Shown: one piece after another, positions 1 through 6,735 of the stretch
Layout of the letters: each line of letters begins with the position of its first letter
Numbering within the stretch: the stretch's first letter is position 1
IMG/VR virus record: IMGVR_UViG_3300008517_000730
Span: 1 to 24,650 of that record
DNA from: a virus
Direction: 5' to 3' (one strand)
Length of the DNA stretch: 24,650 bases
The notes under the pieces: generated by a model
The model's input: the letters and a program-made list of their open reading frames with translations, nothing else
Told to the model about the DNA's origin: nothing
Databases searched by the model: none
Made by a program: the position numbers and the translations under genes

Positions 1-591
1 TTGCGTGTTTGCCAGTAATAAGTCTCACAGTTTTTGCAATCTTTACAAAGATTACCGCAATTCGACACTAAACGATTACCATAGAGTCCGAGTCTTAAAT
101 GCTTCTGTCGGGCACCAGTAACTGTGAATGAACCTCTTTTTCCACTCATAGAGATGTCTATTGCTTGGTTCACAATCATAATATGCCATGAACGTCAAAA
201 CAAGGTACGAAGTATAATAATCAATAGCTTGCCTAATATACTCCAAATTTGTACTACTTACCCTCAAACATTAAATTCTTAGGCGTTATCATCAAGAGTA
301 CTGCTTTTCTTTCTTCTTGAGGATTAGCAGTAAACACCACAGGAGCGGGAAAATCGAATTGGGGAATTGTAGAATCTGTGTTCACATTGTGCAGTAGAAT
401 CAAGCACCAATTTTCTCATGATATTAGAATCATGTCCTGCGTTGACTCTAACAATCTTTTTATCAGCGTATGGAATCATCACAATATTTTTTATTGCGAT
501 TATAATAACACTGATTACAGTCATTCGGACACTTGCCAAGTTGCGGCTTACATTCAACAATTCCGCTTCCCACCATTTTCGAATTAATCAT
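1..591 (-). pseudogene. Radical SAM protein gene, broken by several frameshifts, 3' end beyond window
   Basis: No single frame is open, but consecutive minus-strand segments in changing frames read as one protein. Frame 1 (591 to about 470) starts MINSKMVGSG and carries CPNDCNQCYYN, a CX3CX2C cluster as in radical SAM enzymes. Frame 2 (about 479-375) reads IPYADKKIVRVNAGHDSN. Frame 3 (about 374-266) reads IPQFDFPAPVVFTANPQEE and KNLMF. Frame 4 (about 264-90) reads RVSSTNLEYIRQAIDYYTS and LVLTFMAYYD. Frame 5 (about 100-1) reads YGNRLVSNCGNLCKDCKNC, a C-terminal Cys cluster. The order and spacing match, from memory, a radical SAM family seen in phage and environmental genomes; its substrate is unknown to me. 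The start ATG (589-591) overlaps the end of the upstream small gene, so it was once part of the operon. At least four net frame changes in under 600 nt mean decay or locally poor sequence. Confidence 0.72.
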
Positions 592-712
592 TTAACAATT
601 CCAGTCCAAGACATAAAATACCGGACACAACCGTAAGACACAAAATACAATCGTAAGATGCAAATGCAAACCACAGAATAAAAAATATTATGGTAATCCC
701 GTTTCCTATCAT
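584..712 (-). CDS. Tiny membrane protein (42 aa)
   Basis: The reading frame begins MIGNGITIIFFILWFAFAS and continues through a second hydrophobic stretch (VVSGILCLGLELL), so it is probably one long or two short membrane spans with a Cys pair (CILC) between. Its ATG overlaps the TGA of the zinc-ribbon gene upstream (ATGA), and its TAA overlaps the start of the broken radical SAM gene downstream. That is the spacing used by nearly all genes here and is the main reason to call it real. No family recognised. It could be a holin-like or host-membrane modulating peptide, but nothing in the sequence shows this. Confidence 0.5.
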   Translation of the reverse strand: MIGNGITIIFFILWFAFASYDCILCLTVVSGILCLGLELLND

Positions 713-888
713 TCGTATTCACCCATAATTAAAAGTTCTTCGGCACCAAATACTTCAAAAGCACCACAGACATCACATTCATATTCATGAGCATCCGGCT
801 CAACGCCATACGCTTCAGCGCCACAATGTCGACAAAAACCCAAATTATTACCAACAGCCGTCATTATTGCGCTTAATGCTATTTTCAT
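709..888 (-). CDS. Small zinc-ribbon protein (59 aa)
   Basis: A 59-aa protein with two CxxC knuckles, CRHC (residues 19-22) and CDVC (38-41), separated by 15 residues: a compact zinc ribbon. The C-terminal third is acidic and hydrophobic (FEVFGAEELLIMGEYE). The start ATG overlaps the TGA of the acetyltransferase gene (ATGA) and is preceded by AAAGGAAA as ribosome-binding site. The next gene overlaps its stop in the same way. Likely a nucleic-acid or protein-binding adaptor; no named family is recognised. Confidence 0.7.
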   Translation of the reverse strand: MKIALSAIMTAVGNNLGFCRHCGAEAYGVEPDAHEYECDVCGAFEVFGAEELLIMGEYE

Positions 889-1307
889 GATATTTCCTTT
901 ACAAAAAGGTAACCGTCAGTAGAATCAGGAAACAATTCACCTGAAACTGAAACTGCTCGCCATCCGCGCCTGATTATAAAATTACGATATTCATTATCTT
1001 GATGTAACATCATCACAATTTTCTTCTTATTGTACTTCTTAGCCATTCTAATTAAATCATTATACAATTTACTACCTACACCTTGTTCTCTGTAATCAGG
1101 ATGTACGCACAATTTACTAATCCTAATACTATTCTCTTCAGGCCGAAAACTGCAAAAACCAATAACTCTATCTTCTTTTATGAATACTCTGATAATGTAA
1201 CCCTGAATTTTTCCCCAACCTTCATCGAGCCAAGGCCAAAGATACGATTTTATATCAATATCTTTACAGGCCAATAAATGACGCGTATTGAAATTAACTA
1301 TAGACAT
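885..1307 (-). CDS. GNAT-family N-acetyltransferase
   Basis: A 140-aa GCN5-related N-acetyltransferase. The acetyl-CoA signature is CVHPDYREQGVGSKLYNDL (about residues 67-85), with the Q/RxxGxG loop at 73-78 (REQGVG). The preceding strand (DRVIGFCSF) and the C-terminal MLHQDNEYRNFIIRRGW segment, with the usual late aromatic/Arg-Gly, fit the fold. The start is ATG at 1307: AGGA lies 7 nt upstream, whereas the longer frame begins at a TTG without an RBS and overlaps the zinc-ribbon remnant more heavily. Substrate unknown; phage GNATs can act on host proteins or small molecules. It sits between two zinc-ribbon genes in a tightly overlapping operon. Confidence 0.85.
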   Translation of the reverse strand: MSIVNFNTRHLLACKDIDIKSYLWPWLDEGWGKIQGYIIRVFIKEDRVIGFCSFRPEENSIRISKLCVHPDYREQGVGSKLYNDLIRMAKKYNKKKIVMMLHQDNEYRNFIIRRGWRAVSVSGELFPDSTDGYLFVKEIS

Positions 1308-1482
1308 GGCTCTATCCTGTAGTAACTTAGTCCAAGTGTCACAGTGTTTTTCAATTGTCCCTCCCAAAGAATTCTTGAACAGTCAGCACAAAACTTGACT
1401 GTGTGTGTAAATCGTAACCAAATAAACCGTAAGTAATCTCTTGTGTGGCCTCATTTGTGCAATTTTCACAGGTCACAGACAT
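1298..1482 (-). pseudogene. Zinc-ribbon protein gene with a single frameshift
   Basis: The start (ATG at 1482) overlaps the end of the nuclease gene by 10 nt. The first frame gives MSVTCENCTNEATQEI and YGLFGYDL and would stop at 1351. In a shifted frame the sequence continues as KFCADCSRILWEGQLKN and runs to a TAG at 1298, giving the expected CxxC (CENC) plus CxxC (CADC) pair of a zinc ribbon. The shift point coincides with the repeat ACACACACA (about 1396-1404 on the plus strand as tgtgtgtgt), a classical slippage site. The shifted frame ends just inside the acetyltransferase start, the normal overlap for this operon. Either a real frameshift mutation, programmed slippage, or a sequence error. 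As read without a shift it would be a 43-aa protein with one CxxC. Confidence 0.6.
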
Positions 1483-2378
1483 GCTTCAAAATCCTCATCA
1501 TACGTATTATCGTCAAGCAATTTACACCTTGCTTGACTGTCCTCTTTAGTTAAATCATCAAAAATATGATCTTTAGTAATACATTTCCAAGCATTTTCTA
1601 CTAACATTATAAGATCAAATTGATGTTCCGGACTAATTCTCAAACGGTGAGTAGCAAATCGTAATCTATCTCTGGGCCCACAAATTTGATCAATACCAAC
1701 AATCATTTCACTACTTCCCACACCCTCACCAAGTAACCAAGAATAAATACTCAATTGATCGGCCCAATCCTTATTACCGTCCTCCAAAAACATACCTATA
1801 TTTATCATTAAGCCATTTACCATCATCAATGTACAATCCCTATGCACTTTATTTCCTGGCATCAATCTAACGTATCCTTTCATTGGGCTCTTTAGTCTCG
1901 TGCCATAGTATCCATTAACTTTCCAATCCAAAATTACTCGCGCGCCATAGCTATTGATAAAGAAAATATCCGGTTTACCCAAGAGCGGCACACCTTGGAT
2001 GTCATCATTGATTGTAAACTCAAAACGTGGTTCTCCGACCGCCTGTCCTAAATCTAACATCATTGAAGCTAGACAACCAGCTTCTCTGTACTCTTCAAAA
2101 ATGTGACTACCGTCTTTCAAAGCCACATCCCTATTGTGTGGTTCAACTTGATCTTGAAAGAGAGTATCAAAACTGTATCTCGGATCAGCACCCTTACCAA
2201 AGAGTTTTTCGTGTAGATAACTTTTACAAAAAGCATCAAAACTACTTCCTATGGCCATGTGATGATTTTGTGGTTCTCTTGGTGCTCGCTCATCGGCTAA
2301 ATATCTTGAATAAAACGCCTCTCTATCATTATAAAACAATTTAATGGAAGTTGGCGAAAGATAATTAGGTATTCTCAT
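1473..2378 (-). CDS. PD-(D/E)XK nuclease, RecB/Cas4-like exonuclease
   Basis: A 301-aa protein resembling the PD-(D/E)XK nuclease domain of RecB/AddB/Cas4 proteins. The N-terminus LSPTSIKLFYND (8-19) is the common 'S-x-S/T-x-L/F' helix. Catalytic motif: GKPDIFFINS (134-143, Asp137) followed by DWKV (151-154, Asp151 and Lys153). Later QLSIYSWLLG (208-217) is the QxxxY motif of the same superfamily. The short distance between the two acidic residues is typical. No iron-sulphur Cys set is evident, so it is closer to RecB-type phage exonucleases. Its ATG overlaps the preceding gene's stop (ATGA). Likely role: 5'-3' or end-dependent DNA degradation in recombination, replication or host-DNA breakdown. 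Confidence 0.82.
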   Translation of the reverse strand: MRIPNYLSPTSIKLFYNDREAFYSRYLADERAPREPQNHHMAIGSSFDAFCKSYLHEKLFGKGADPRYSFDTLFQDQVEPHNRDVALKDGSHIFEEYREAGCLASMMLDLGQAVGEPRFEFTINDDIQGVPLLGKPDIFFINSYGARVILDWKVNGYYGTRLKSPMKGYVRLMPGNKVHRDCTLMMVNGLMINIGMFLEDGNKDWADQLSIYSWLLGEGVGSSEMIVGIDQICGPRDRLRFATHRLRISPEHQFDLIMLVENAWKCITKDHIFDDLTKEDSQARCKLLDDNTYDEDFEACL

Positions 2379-2608
2379 AGTGGATCACCGTAGTAATTAA
2401 TTTCTAATACTCCCAAACAATCAGTTATTGCAACATGCCCACCCTCCACATCCCAGACTCCTACTTCCAATTTATCAATATTTCTTATCATTAAAAGATC
2501 GCGTTGAGCAACCAAATTGTTATACACTCCTTGAGCCGATATACAATCAACACGCGCACTATTCATACGCTTTGAAAGTGATGCAAACGCAGCAATAAAA
2601 TTATTCAT
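2375..2608 (-). CDS. Hypothetical protein (77 aa)
   Basis: Unrecognised. The first half (residues 1-45) is predicted helical, with an arginine/glutamine-rich amphipathic stretch (NLVAQRDLLMIRNIDK). The second half reads as beta strands (KLEVGVWDVEGGHVAITDC). It overlaps both neighbours by ATGA, so it is translationally coupled between the 129-aa unknown and the PD-(D/E)XK nuclease. It may be a partner of one of them, but that is only position. Confidence 0.65.
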   Translation of the reverse strand: MNNFIAAFASLSKRMNSARVDCISAQGVYNNLVAQRDLLMIRNIDKLEVGVWDVEGGHVAITDCLGVLEINYYGDPL

Positions 2609-2994
2609 GTCATTTTCTCTGCTTCGGCTTGTGATTCTAAAAGTCGGTAAACAACCAAACCAGTCAAACCAACAATTTCGCCATGTTGCTCACTATTCAA
2701 TTTCAAATATTCAAAAATAATAGGCTGATTTAGACTGAGTAGAGTGGATTGATTTTCAAACCAATTCTCACTCAATAAATCTTTCTCCAAAGCAAATAAC
2801 ACTTCACTTCTTACTTCAGGAAGAACGGATCCATGATAATTAACAACCCTCATCGTTATTTTGCCCACTTCATTGCCAGTTTCATCATGAAACACTTTTA
2901 ACACCGCATTATCACCTAATTCACTATCAAACACACCGTACCAAGGCAGTCCATGTATTGGTACTATAATATAGAGATAAGCTCTAGTTTTCAA
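2605..2994 (-). CDS. Hypothetical protein (129 aa)
   Basis: Unrecognised, mostly beta in appearance: YLYIIVPIHGLPWYGVFDS, then KVFHDETGNEVGKITMRVV, then a more helical C-terminal half. I place the start at TTG 2994 because AGGGAGAG lies 5-6 nt upstream and this start falls just inside the end of the 51-aa membrane protein gene, matching the overlap habit of the operon. A longer frame to TTG 3021 has no RBS. The stop overlaps the next start (ATGA). Confidence 0.62.
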   Translation of the reverse strand: MKTRAYLYIIVPIHGLPWYGVFDSELGDNAVLKVFHDETGNEVGKITMRVVNYHGSVLPEVRSEVLFALEKDLLSENWFENQSTLLSLNQPIIFEYLKLNSEQHGEIVGLTGLVVYRLLESQAEAEKMT

Positions 2995-3139
2995 AATATC
3001 TCTCCCTAATCCAACCAACAATCACAAAAGGAAAAATAATAATACAAATGAAAATAGTAAAAACACGCTTCAGTATTGCCATTATCCATAGAAACAAAAA
3101 CATAAATCCGCGGTATCCAAGTTCGTCATATCTTTCCAT
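2984..3139 (-). CDS. Small membrane protein (51 aa)
   Basis: The frame begins MERYDELGYRG and then holds an almost unbroken hydrophobic stretch (FMFLFLWIMAIL, a KR pair, then FTIFICIIIFPFVIVGW), ending in a charged tail RERYFEN. This looks like two membrane spans with a basic turn. AAGGAG sits 10 nt before the ATG. Its end overlaps the TTG start of the 129-aa gene by 11 nt, which supports both starts. No family recognised; size and topology would allow a holin- or superinfection-type role, but there is no further support. Confidence 0.6.
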   Translation of the reverse strand: MERYDELGYRGFMFLFLWIMAILKRVFTIFICIIIFPFVIVGWIRERYFEN

Positions 3140-3171
3140 AACGTCTTTTCTCCTTAGGTAAGTTTCACACT

Positions 3172-4128
3172 CTAATTTTGAAATTTTCTCAAATACCTTG
3201 CTTCTTTCGGAATTCCATCATCACTAAGTTCACGGTACTTGAATGTCACCACATCACCAATCTTAAAGTATTTATTATCAAATTGTCTTTCTCGATCCGT
3301 CAATCCAGATAATTCTAATTGTTTACCATTAAAATCAAGAACTAAAGCACCAATCATCCCAATATATTTTCCTTTACCTTCTGTAAAACCAGTTACGATG
3401 CCTTCGGCGTCATTACTCGGCTTATACTTCAATAAATCATGACTACGCTCCGGAGTCCAGACGCAAGACGGCTTACGCAACATCACACCCTCTCCGCCTT
3501 TGGCTACAATCGAATTCAACTTTTTATCAATAACCTCCCCGTAATATTTTCCAGGTAGTTTGATTTGTTTCAGTGGCTTACAACAATCATGACACCTTGA
3601 GTCAAGATATTCTAATATACAATCGAATGGCAAATTTGGACTAATCTGTATCGACGACACTCGATTTTGGATCCAAAGGAACACATCATTAACAGAAAAA
3701 CTATACTCATTTCTGATTTTAATATCCCTGGGTCGTCCAAAAGCGTGCCATGATGGAGAGTCAAAAACGTAGTACGTAACTTTACTCCAATCACCATCCG
3801 CTTTACCTATTATTGTTCGTAGTTTTTGGAAACATTTCAACTTCAAGTACAACTCACCATCTAAAGGAAATCGCGGTAATTGATCAAGCCACCAATCAGG
3901 AGCCTGAATCACTTTCCCCGACCGACTCCATAATCCCGTGGCTATTGGCGGTGCCTTGAGACGATAATCTTTTATACAATTTGCGTAGGGTACATCACTA
4001 GCCATCTCACCTCTTGAAATCCCACCATCCCAAAACGCTCTACAACCATCCAGTTTCTCTGAAATATACCAATGACCTACAAACTGATCTTTGTATGTTT
4101 GAGCCAACATTAAATATTCATTTTTCAT
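3172..4128 (-). CDS. ATP-dependent DNA ligase
   Basis: A 318-aa ATP-dependent DNA ligase. Motif I is SEKLDG (23-28) with the adenylated Lys25 and the K-x-D-G signature. DGELYL is motif III, GGEGVMLRKP motif IV and LLKYKP motif V. The C-terminal third (AEGIVTGFTEGKGKYIGMIG onward to GDVVTFKYREL and ARYLRKF) is the OB-fold domain with the usual E/GxGKY turn. The length fits the compact phage ligases that have only the nucleotidyltransferase and OB domains. The start is ATG 4128, overlapping the previous stop (ATGA); an in-frame GTG slightly upstream is less likely. Role: sealing nicks during phage replication and recombination, next to PolA and primase functions encoded in the same window. Confidence 0.95.
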   Translation of the reverse strand: MKNEYLMLAQTYKDQFVGHWYISEKLDGCRAFWDGGISRGEMASDVPYANCIKDYRLKAPPIATGLWSRSGKVIQAPDWWLDQLPRFPLDGELYLKLKCFQKLRTIIGKADGDWSKVTYYVFDSPSWHAFGRPRDIKIRNEYSFSVNDVFLWIQNRVSSIQISPNLPFDCILEYLDSRCHDCCKPLKQIKLPGKYYGEVIDKKLNSIVAKGGEGVMLRKPSCVWTPERSHDLLKYKPSNDAEGIVTGFTEGKGKYIGMIGALVLDFNGKQLELSGLTDRERQFDNKYFKIGDVVTFKYRELSDDGIPKEARYLRKFQN

Positions 4129-4436
4129 TGGACACACTCCGCAATATCAGTTTGTTCAGTGACTTCACAATCATCCAAACAACCATGAATACCAGTACAT
4201 TCACCCATAAATAGTTCACAATTACCAGCCAAACCGCCAACATCACCCATCAAATTACCTACTGGACCCCAAAGATTCGTAACATTACCACTAAGTTCAC
4301 GGCAATCACCAATTATCCCCGAACAGTTTCCCCAGATATTGTCACAATTGTACACTCTTGCGTGTGGACCTAAAACTTTTTTGCTACCTCTATAGTGATA
4401 TAATACGTTTTTTGTTTTACTCAGTTTCTTCTTCAT
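4125..4436 (-). CDS. Heptapeptide-repeat protein (103 aa)
   Basis: After a basic N-terminus (MKKKLSKTKN) the protein is built of about eight 7-residue repeats with consensus x-[L/I]-x-G-[D/N]-[C/V]-x: NIWGNCS, GIIGDCR, ELSGNVT, NLWGPVG, NLMGDVG, GLAGNCE, LFMGECT, GIHGCLD. It ends in an acidic tail, DDCEVTEQTDIAECVQ. The regular Gly and alternating hydrophobics suggest a solenoid or beta-helix. From memory, similar 'SGLxGDV' repeat proteins ending in DDCE are frequent in phage genomes, with unknown role. Start ATG 4436 has AAGGAG 5 nt upstream and overlaps the previous stop (ATGA). Many Cys replace Val at the sixth position, which could give a disulphide or metal ladder. Confidence 0.75.
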   Translation of the reverse strand: MKKKLSKTKNVLYHYRGSKKVLGPHARVYNCDNIWGNCSGIIGDCRELSGNVTNLWGPVGNLMGDVGGLAGNCELFMGECTGIHGCLDDCEVTEQTDIAECVQ

Positions 4437-4966
4437 CGCCACTCCTTAATTTCGGGTATATCTCTGTACATTCTGAACATTTGTTCAGAAGTAAAATACT
4501 TGAACCATTGCTTCTTATTAGGCGTTACTCCAATTTGTGTAAGTGGCGGTATATTTACTACATCAGCCCATCGCAAAAGTTCGTTCAAGTCATCCCATCT
4601 CGAATATCTGATTGTAAAATCGCAATTATTATGCAAAAAGAAATTCTCTTGTTCACAGGCCCACTTTACGTGTCTCGCCACTACGACTTTTTCAGATAGT
4701 GGTGGTCTGGAACTTTCGGCAGCGCGGTTTTGCGCATTCAAAAATAAAGCGATCTTTGTCGCAATAATCTCTCGTGGATCACGAACCACCCTAAAAGAAA
4801 AGCACCCTCCGGGGATCAAATTGCGTTCCAAACCATACTCACGTGTCATATGATGATGACCCACATCTTCACTACCGGGTATCTCCATAAGCATTGCAGA
4901 AATAGCCCTAGATCCAGTGTGTACTTCTGCGTAAAATTGAAAATTGTATTTATGATTGATTATCAT
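4433..4966 (-). CDS. Sulfotransferase-like protein, copy 2 (177 aa)
   Basis: Paralogue of the gene immediately upstream. It shares EVHTGSRAISAML near the N-terminus (compare EPHTASRAVTKAL), FSFRVVRDPREIIATKIA (compare FSVIRDPREIIATMIA), then CDFTIRYSRWDDLNELLRW and KKQWFKYFTSEQMFRMYRDI. The early Ser/Arg loop and the later RDPRE segment resemble the PAPS-binding 5' and 3' phosphate loops of sulfotransferases, so a sulfotransferase-type P-loop fold is likely. Catalysis is unproven and the protein is short for the family. Start ATG 4966 has AGGAG upstream and overlaps the first copy's stop (ATGA). Confidence 0.55.
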   Translation of the reverse strand: MIINHKYNFQFYAEVHTGSRAISAMLMEIPGSEDVGHHHMTREYGLERNLIPGGCFSFRVVRDPREIIATKIALFLNAQNRAAESSRPPLSEKVVVARHVKWACEQENFFLHNNCDFTIRYSRWDDLNELLRWADVVNIPPLTQIGVTPNKKQWFKYFTSEQMFRMYRDIPEIKEWR

Positions 4967-5484
4967 CCCCAACTCCTAAAAAGGTCAATTTCCGGGATAT
5001 TTGCGTGCATTCTGCGTATTTGTTCAGGTGTAAAATACTTGAACCATGGCTTTTTACCTTTGGTTACACCTACCAACGGTAGTGTAATAGGATTTTCTAC
5101 ACCTAACCACCTCAAGAGACCATTCAAATCATTCCATCTTGGGTATCTGATTGTATAATCGCAATCATTGTGTCTAAAGAACTTTTCTTGTTTACAACCC
5201 CATTTCACAAAACGTTCTACAATCCTCCCTTGATCGTACTTTTGAGCAAAACGCAATTCATTGATTTTACATGCGATCATTGTTGCAATAATCTCACGTG
5301 GATCACGAATCACACTGAAAGAAACATATCCGGCTGTAGACAATTCAGACTTCTCTAAAGTCAAGTGTTGATGATCACCAACTATCTCACTGTTTCTGAG
5401 TGTTTTAAGTGCCTTAGTAACAGCACGTGAAGCCGTATGTGGTTCGGCACAAAAAATGAATTTATACTGTGTGTTTTTTAACAT
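4963..5484 (-). CDS. Sulfotransferase-like protein, copy 1 (173 aa)
   Basis: Begins MLKNTQYKFIFCAEPHTASRA: a beta strand followed by a small-residue/Arg loop where sulfotransferases bind the PAPS 5' phosphate. About 60 residues in, FSVIRDPREIIATMIA matches the 'RDPxE' 3' phosphate-binding helix of that superfamily. The C-terminal part (CDYTIRYPRWNDLNGLLRW, then KPWFKYFTPEQIRRM) is conserved with the downstream copy and with host sulfotransferases only in general pattern. Candidate substrates are unknown; phage examples could modify surface glycans. Overlaps the end of the 92-aa gene by 23 nt, with GGAAGAG just upstream of the ATG. Confidence 0.55.
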   Translation of the reverse strand: MLKNTQYKFIFCAEPHTASRAVTKALKTLRNSEIVGDHQHLTLEKSELSTAGYVSFSVIRDPREIIATMIACKINELRFAQKYDQGRIVERFVKWGCKQEKFFRHNDCDYTIRYPRWNDLNGLLRWLGVENPITLPLVGVTKGKKPWFKYFTPEQIRRMHANIPEIDLFRSWG

Positions 5485-5740
5485 ACTCTTCCAATTCTTC
5501 GAGGGTCGTTGCGTGTGCTACTCGTTCCGTATCAATACACATACTATTATATTCTGCTTCCCAATATTCACTGATACGTTCAGCAACCTTATAAAATAAT
5601 TCATAATAATCAATATCTACAGATAACTCGATATCAAAATGTTTTTCTAATTCGTTGATATAGTCATCACGAACATAATTTTCCCAAGCATCATCTGCCA
5701 ATTCTATTTCGATTACACTTAAAATGTCGTCATCAATCAA
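5462..5740 (-). CDS. Acidic hypothetical protein (92 aa)
   Basis: A very acidic, helical protein (ELADDAWENYVRDDYINEL and WEAEYNSMCIDTERVA, ending LEELEEYVKKHTV). Strong net negative charge and small size would suit a DNA-mimic or inhibitor, but that is only a guess from composition. The start is TTG 5740, which overlaps the previous TGA (TTGA); GAGGAC lies upstream and no in-frame ATG fits. Confidence 0.62.
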   Translation of the reverse strand: MIDDDILSVIEIELADDAWENYVRDDYINELEKHFDIELSVDIDYYELFYKVAERISEYWEAEYNSMCIDTERVAHATTLEELEEYVKKHTV

Positions 5741-6078
5741 AAATAGTCCTCTAGTGCTATTAGTAATTCCATTACTTCTTGTGCCATTTTGCTATTTTTC
5801 ATCAACCAATTAACAGAAATTGCAATACCATAACTATTGTATATACCACTTAGTATTACGCAATAATCTTCAAATTCTTCAACAAAAACACGATAATTTG
5901 CCATTGCCGCTGTGCTACCACCATAATCACTTCCTTGCATATAATTTAAAACAATGTAGCAATTGTCTTGCTCCCAATCCTTTGTCGGTGACAAATCAGA
6001 AAAATGAGCAGAATCATCTAATTCATGATCAGCGACATAAAGATCAATAGATCGAAGCGTCTTGATTTTGTCAATCAT
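5737..6078 (-). CDS. Acidic hypothetical protein (113 aa)
   Basis: Unrecognised. Contains CYIVLNYMQGSDYGGSTAAM and a central VFVEEFEDYCVILSG strand-rich section, with an acidic helical end (QEVMELLIALEDYF). AAAAGGAGAAATAA precedes the ATG, a good ribosome-binding site. Its stop overlaps the start of the 92-aa acidic protein (TTGA), so the two are coupled and may work together. Confidence 0.68.
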   Translation of the reverse strand: MIDKIKTLRSIDLYVADHELDDSAHFSDLSPTKDWEQDNCYIVLNYMQGSDYGGSTAAMANYRVFVEEFEDYCVILSGIYNSYGIAISVNWLMKNSKMAQEVMELLIALEDYF

Positions 6079-6104
6079 TTATTTCTCCTTTTGTGATTTT
6101 AACA

Positions 6105-6404
6105 TCATAAAATTTGAGGACAACCAGAAATCTGAGCATTATCAGAAATTTCAACATAATCAAAGATCTGAGCATAACCAGAAATCTGAGCATGATCAAA
6201 AATCCGAGCATCACCAGAAATCTGAACATGACCAAAAATCCGAGCATCACCAGAAATCTGAACATAATCAAAAATCCGAGCATTCTTGCCAATATAGACA
6301 GTCTCTGCGACTGTTGCTGTGTCCGCAACCCAACCGCCCTCAGTACCCTCCAGGTTAATGTGACGATGTGCTGGTTCTAGACCGTTGCCAAAATCAAACT
6401 TCAT
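6105..6404 (-). CDS. Left-handed beta-helix (hexapeptide-like repeat) protein, copy 2
   Basis: A 99-aa protein: head MKFDFGNGLEPAHRHI, a linker GGWVADTATVAETVYIG, then tandem imperfect repeats of the type xARIFxxVQISGDA to the end. This hydrophobic-every-sixth pattern (…A-x-I-x-x…) is that of YdcK-like or hexapeptide left-handed beta-helices, common in phages and without a firm role. Start ATG 6404 has AAAAGGAAAAAC upstream; a longer leucine-rich N-terminal extension reads through the paralogue's repeats out of frame and is not credible. A tandem duplicate of the gene immediately upstream. Confidence 0.75.
   Translation of the reverse strand: MKFDFGNGLEPAHRHINLEGTEGGWVADTATVAETVYIGKNARIFDYVQISGDARIFGHVQISGDARIFDHAQISGYAQIFDYVEISDNAQISGCPQIL
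6117..6290. repeat. Degenerate 18-nt tandem repeats inside beta-helix copy 2
   Basis: Plus-strand units of the form ATCAGAAATCTGAGCATx recur about every 18 nt, with variants (aaaaatccgagcatcacc and others). The period is six codons, so these are the coding repeats of the beta-helix, not an array with spacers. The near identity makes this a likely place for slippage and copy-number change. Confidence 0.8.
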
Positions 6405-6735
6405 TTGTTTTTCCTTTTGTGATTTTAACATCAGAAATCCGAACACGATCAGAAATCCGAGCATGACCAGAAATCCGAGCATGACCAGAAATCTGAGTAT
6501 CACCAGAAATCAGAACATAATCAGAAATTCGAGCATGATCAGAAATCTGAGCAAAATCAAAAATCCAAACATGATCAGAAATCCAAACATGATCAGAAAT
6601 CTGAGCAAAATCAAAAACCTTAACATTTCTACCGATATGCACAGTCTCTGCGACCGTTGCTGTGTCCGCAACCCAACCACCACCAATAATATGTCGATGT
6701 GCTGGCACTGGACCGTTACCGAAATCAAACGTCAT
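6394..6735 (-). CDS. Left-handed beta-helix (hexapeptide-like repeat) protein, copy 1
   Basis: A 113-aa paralogue of the next gene: head MTFDFGNGPVPAHRHI, WVADTATVAETVHIG, then repeats such as FAQISDHVWIS and TQISGHARISGHARIS. The conserved head and adjacent position show a tandem gene duplication, while the repeat part has changed in number and sequence, as expected when near-identical 18-nt units recombine. It overlaps copy 2 by 11 nt. Start ATG 6735 overlaps the stop of the 57-aa gene (ATGA) and has AAAAGGAGAGAC upstream. Confidence 0.75.
   Translation of the reverse strand: MTFDFGNGPVPAHRHIIGGGWVADTATVAETVHIGRNVKVFDFAQISDHVWISDHVWIFDFAQISDHARISDYVLISGDTQISGHARISGHARISDRVRISDVKITKGKTNEV
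6425..6612. repeat. Degenerate 18-nt tandem repeats inside beta-helix copy 1
   Basis: The same 18-nt unit type as in the downstream paralogue (for example ATCAGAAATCCGAGCATG), repeated about ten times. The two repeat blocks are alike enough to recombine with each other. Confidence 0.8.

Noticed and set aside
324-560. A 78-aa minus-strand membrane-like protein
   Set aside because: Part of it is a frame segment of the broken radical SAM gene; the hydrophobic start (VISVIIIAIKNI) is the out-of-frame reading of the CX3CX2C region.
4500-5158. Two plus-strand frames (4500-4853, 4850-5158) opposite the sulfotransferase-like genes
   Set aside because: Antisense shadows that resemble each other only because the sense genes are paralogues.
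6071-6328. Minus-strand leucine-rich frame looking like a multi-span membrane protein
   Set aside because: Out-of-frame reading of the same 18-nt repeats (FLVMLGFLVM pattern repeats exactly with them).
6114-6612. CRISPR-like array of short repeats
   Set aside because: Units are contiguous 18-nt coding repeats without unique spacers, in frame with two beta-helix proteins.
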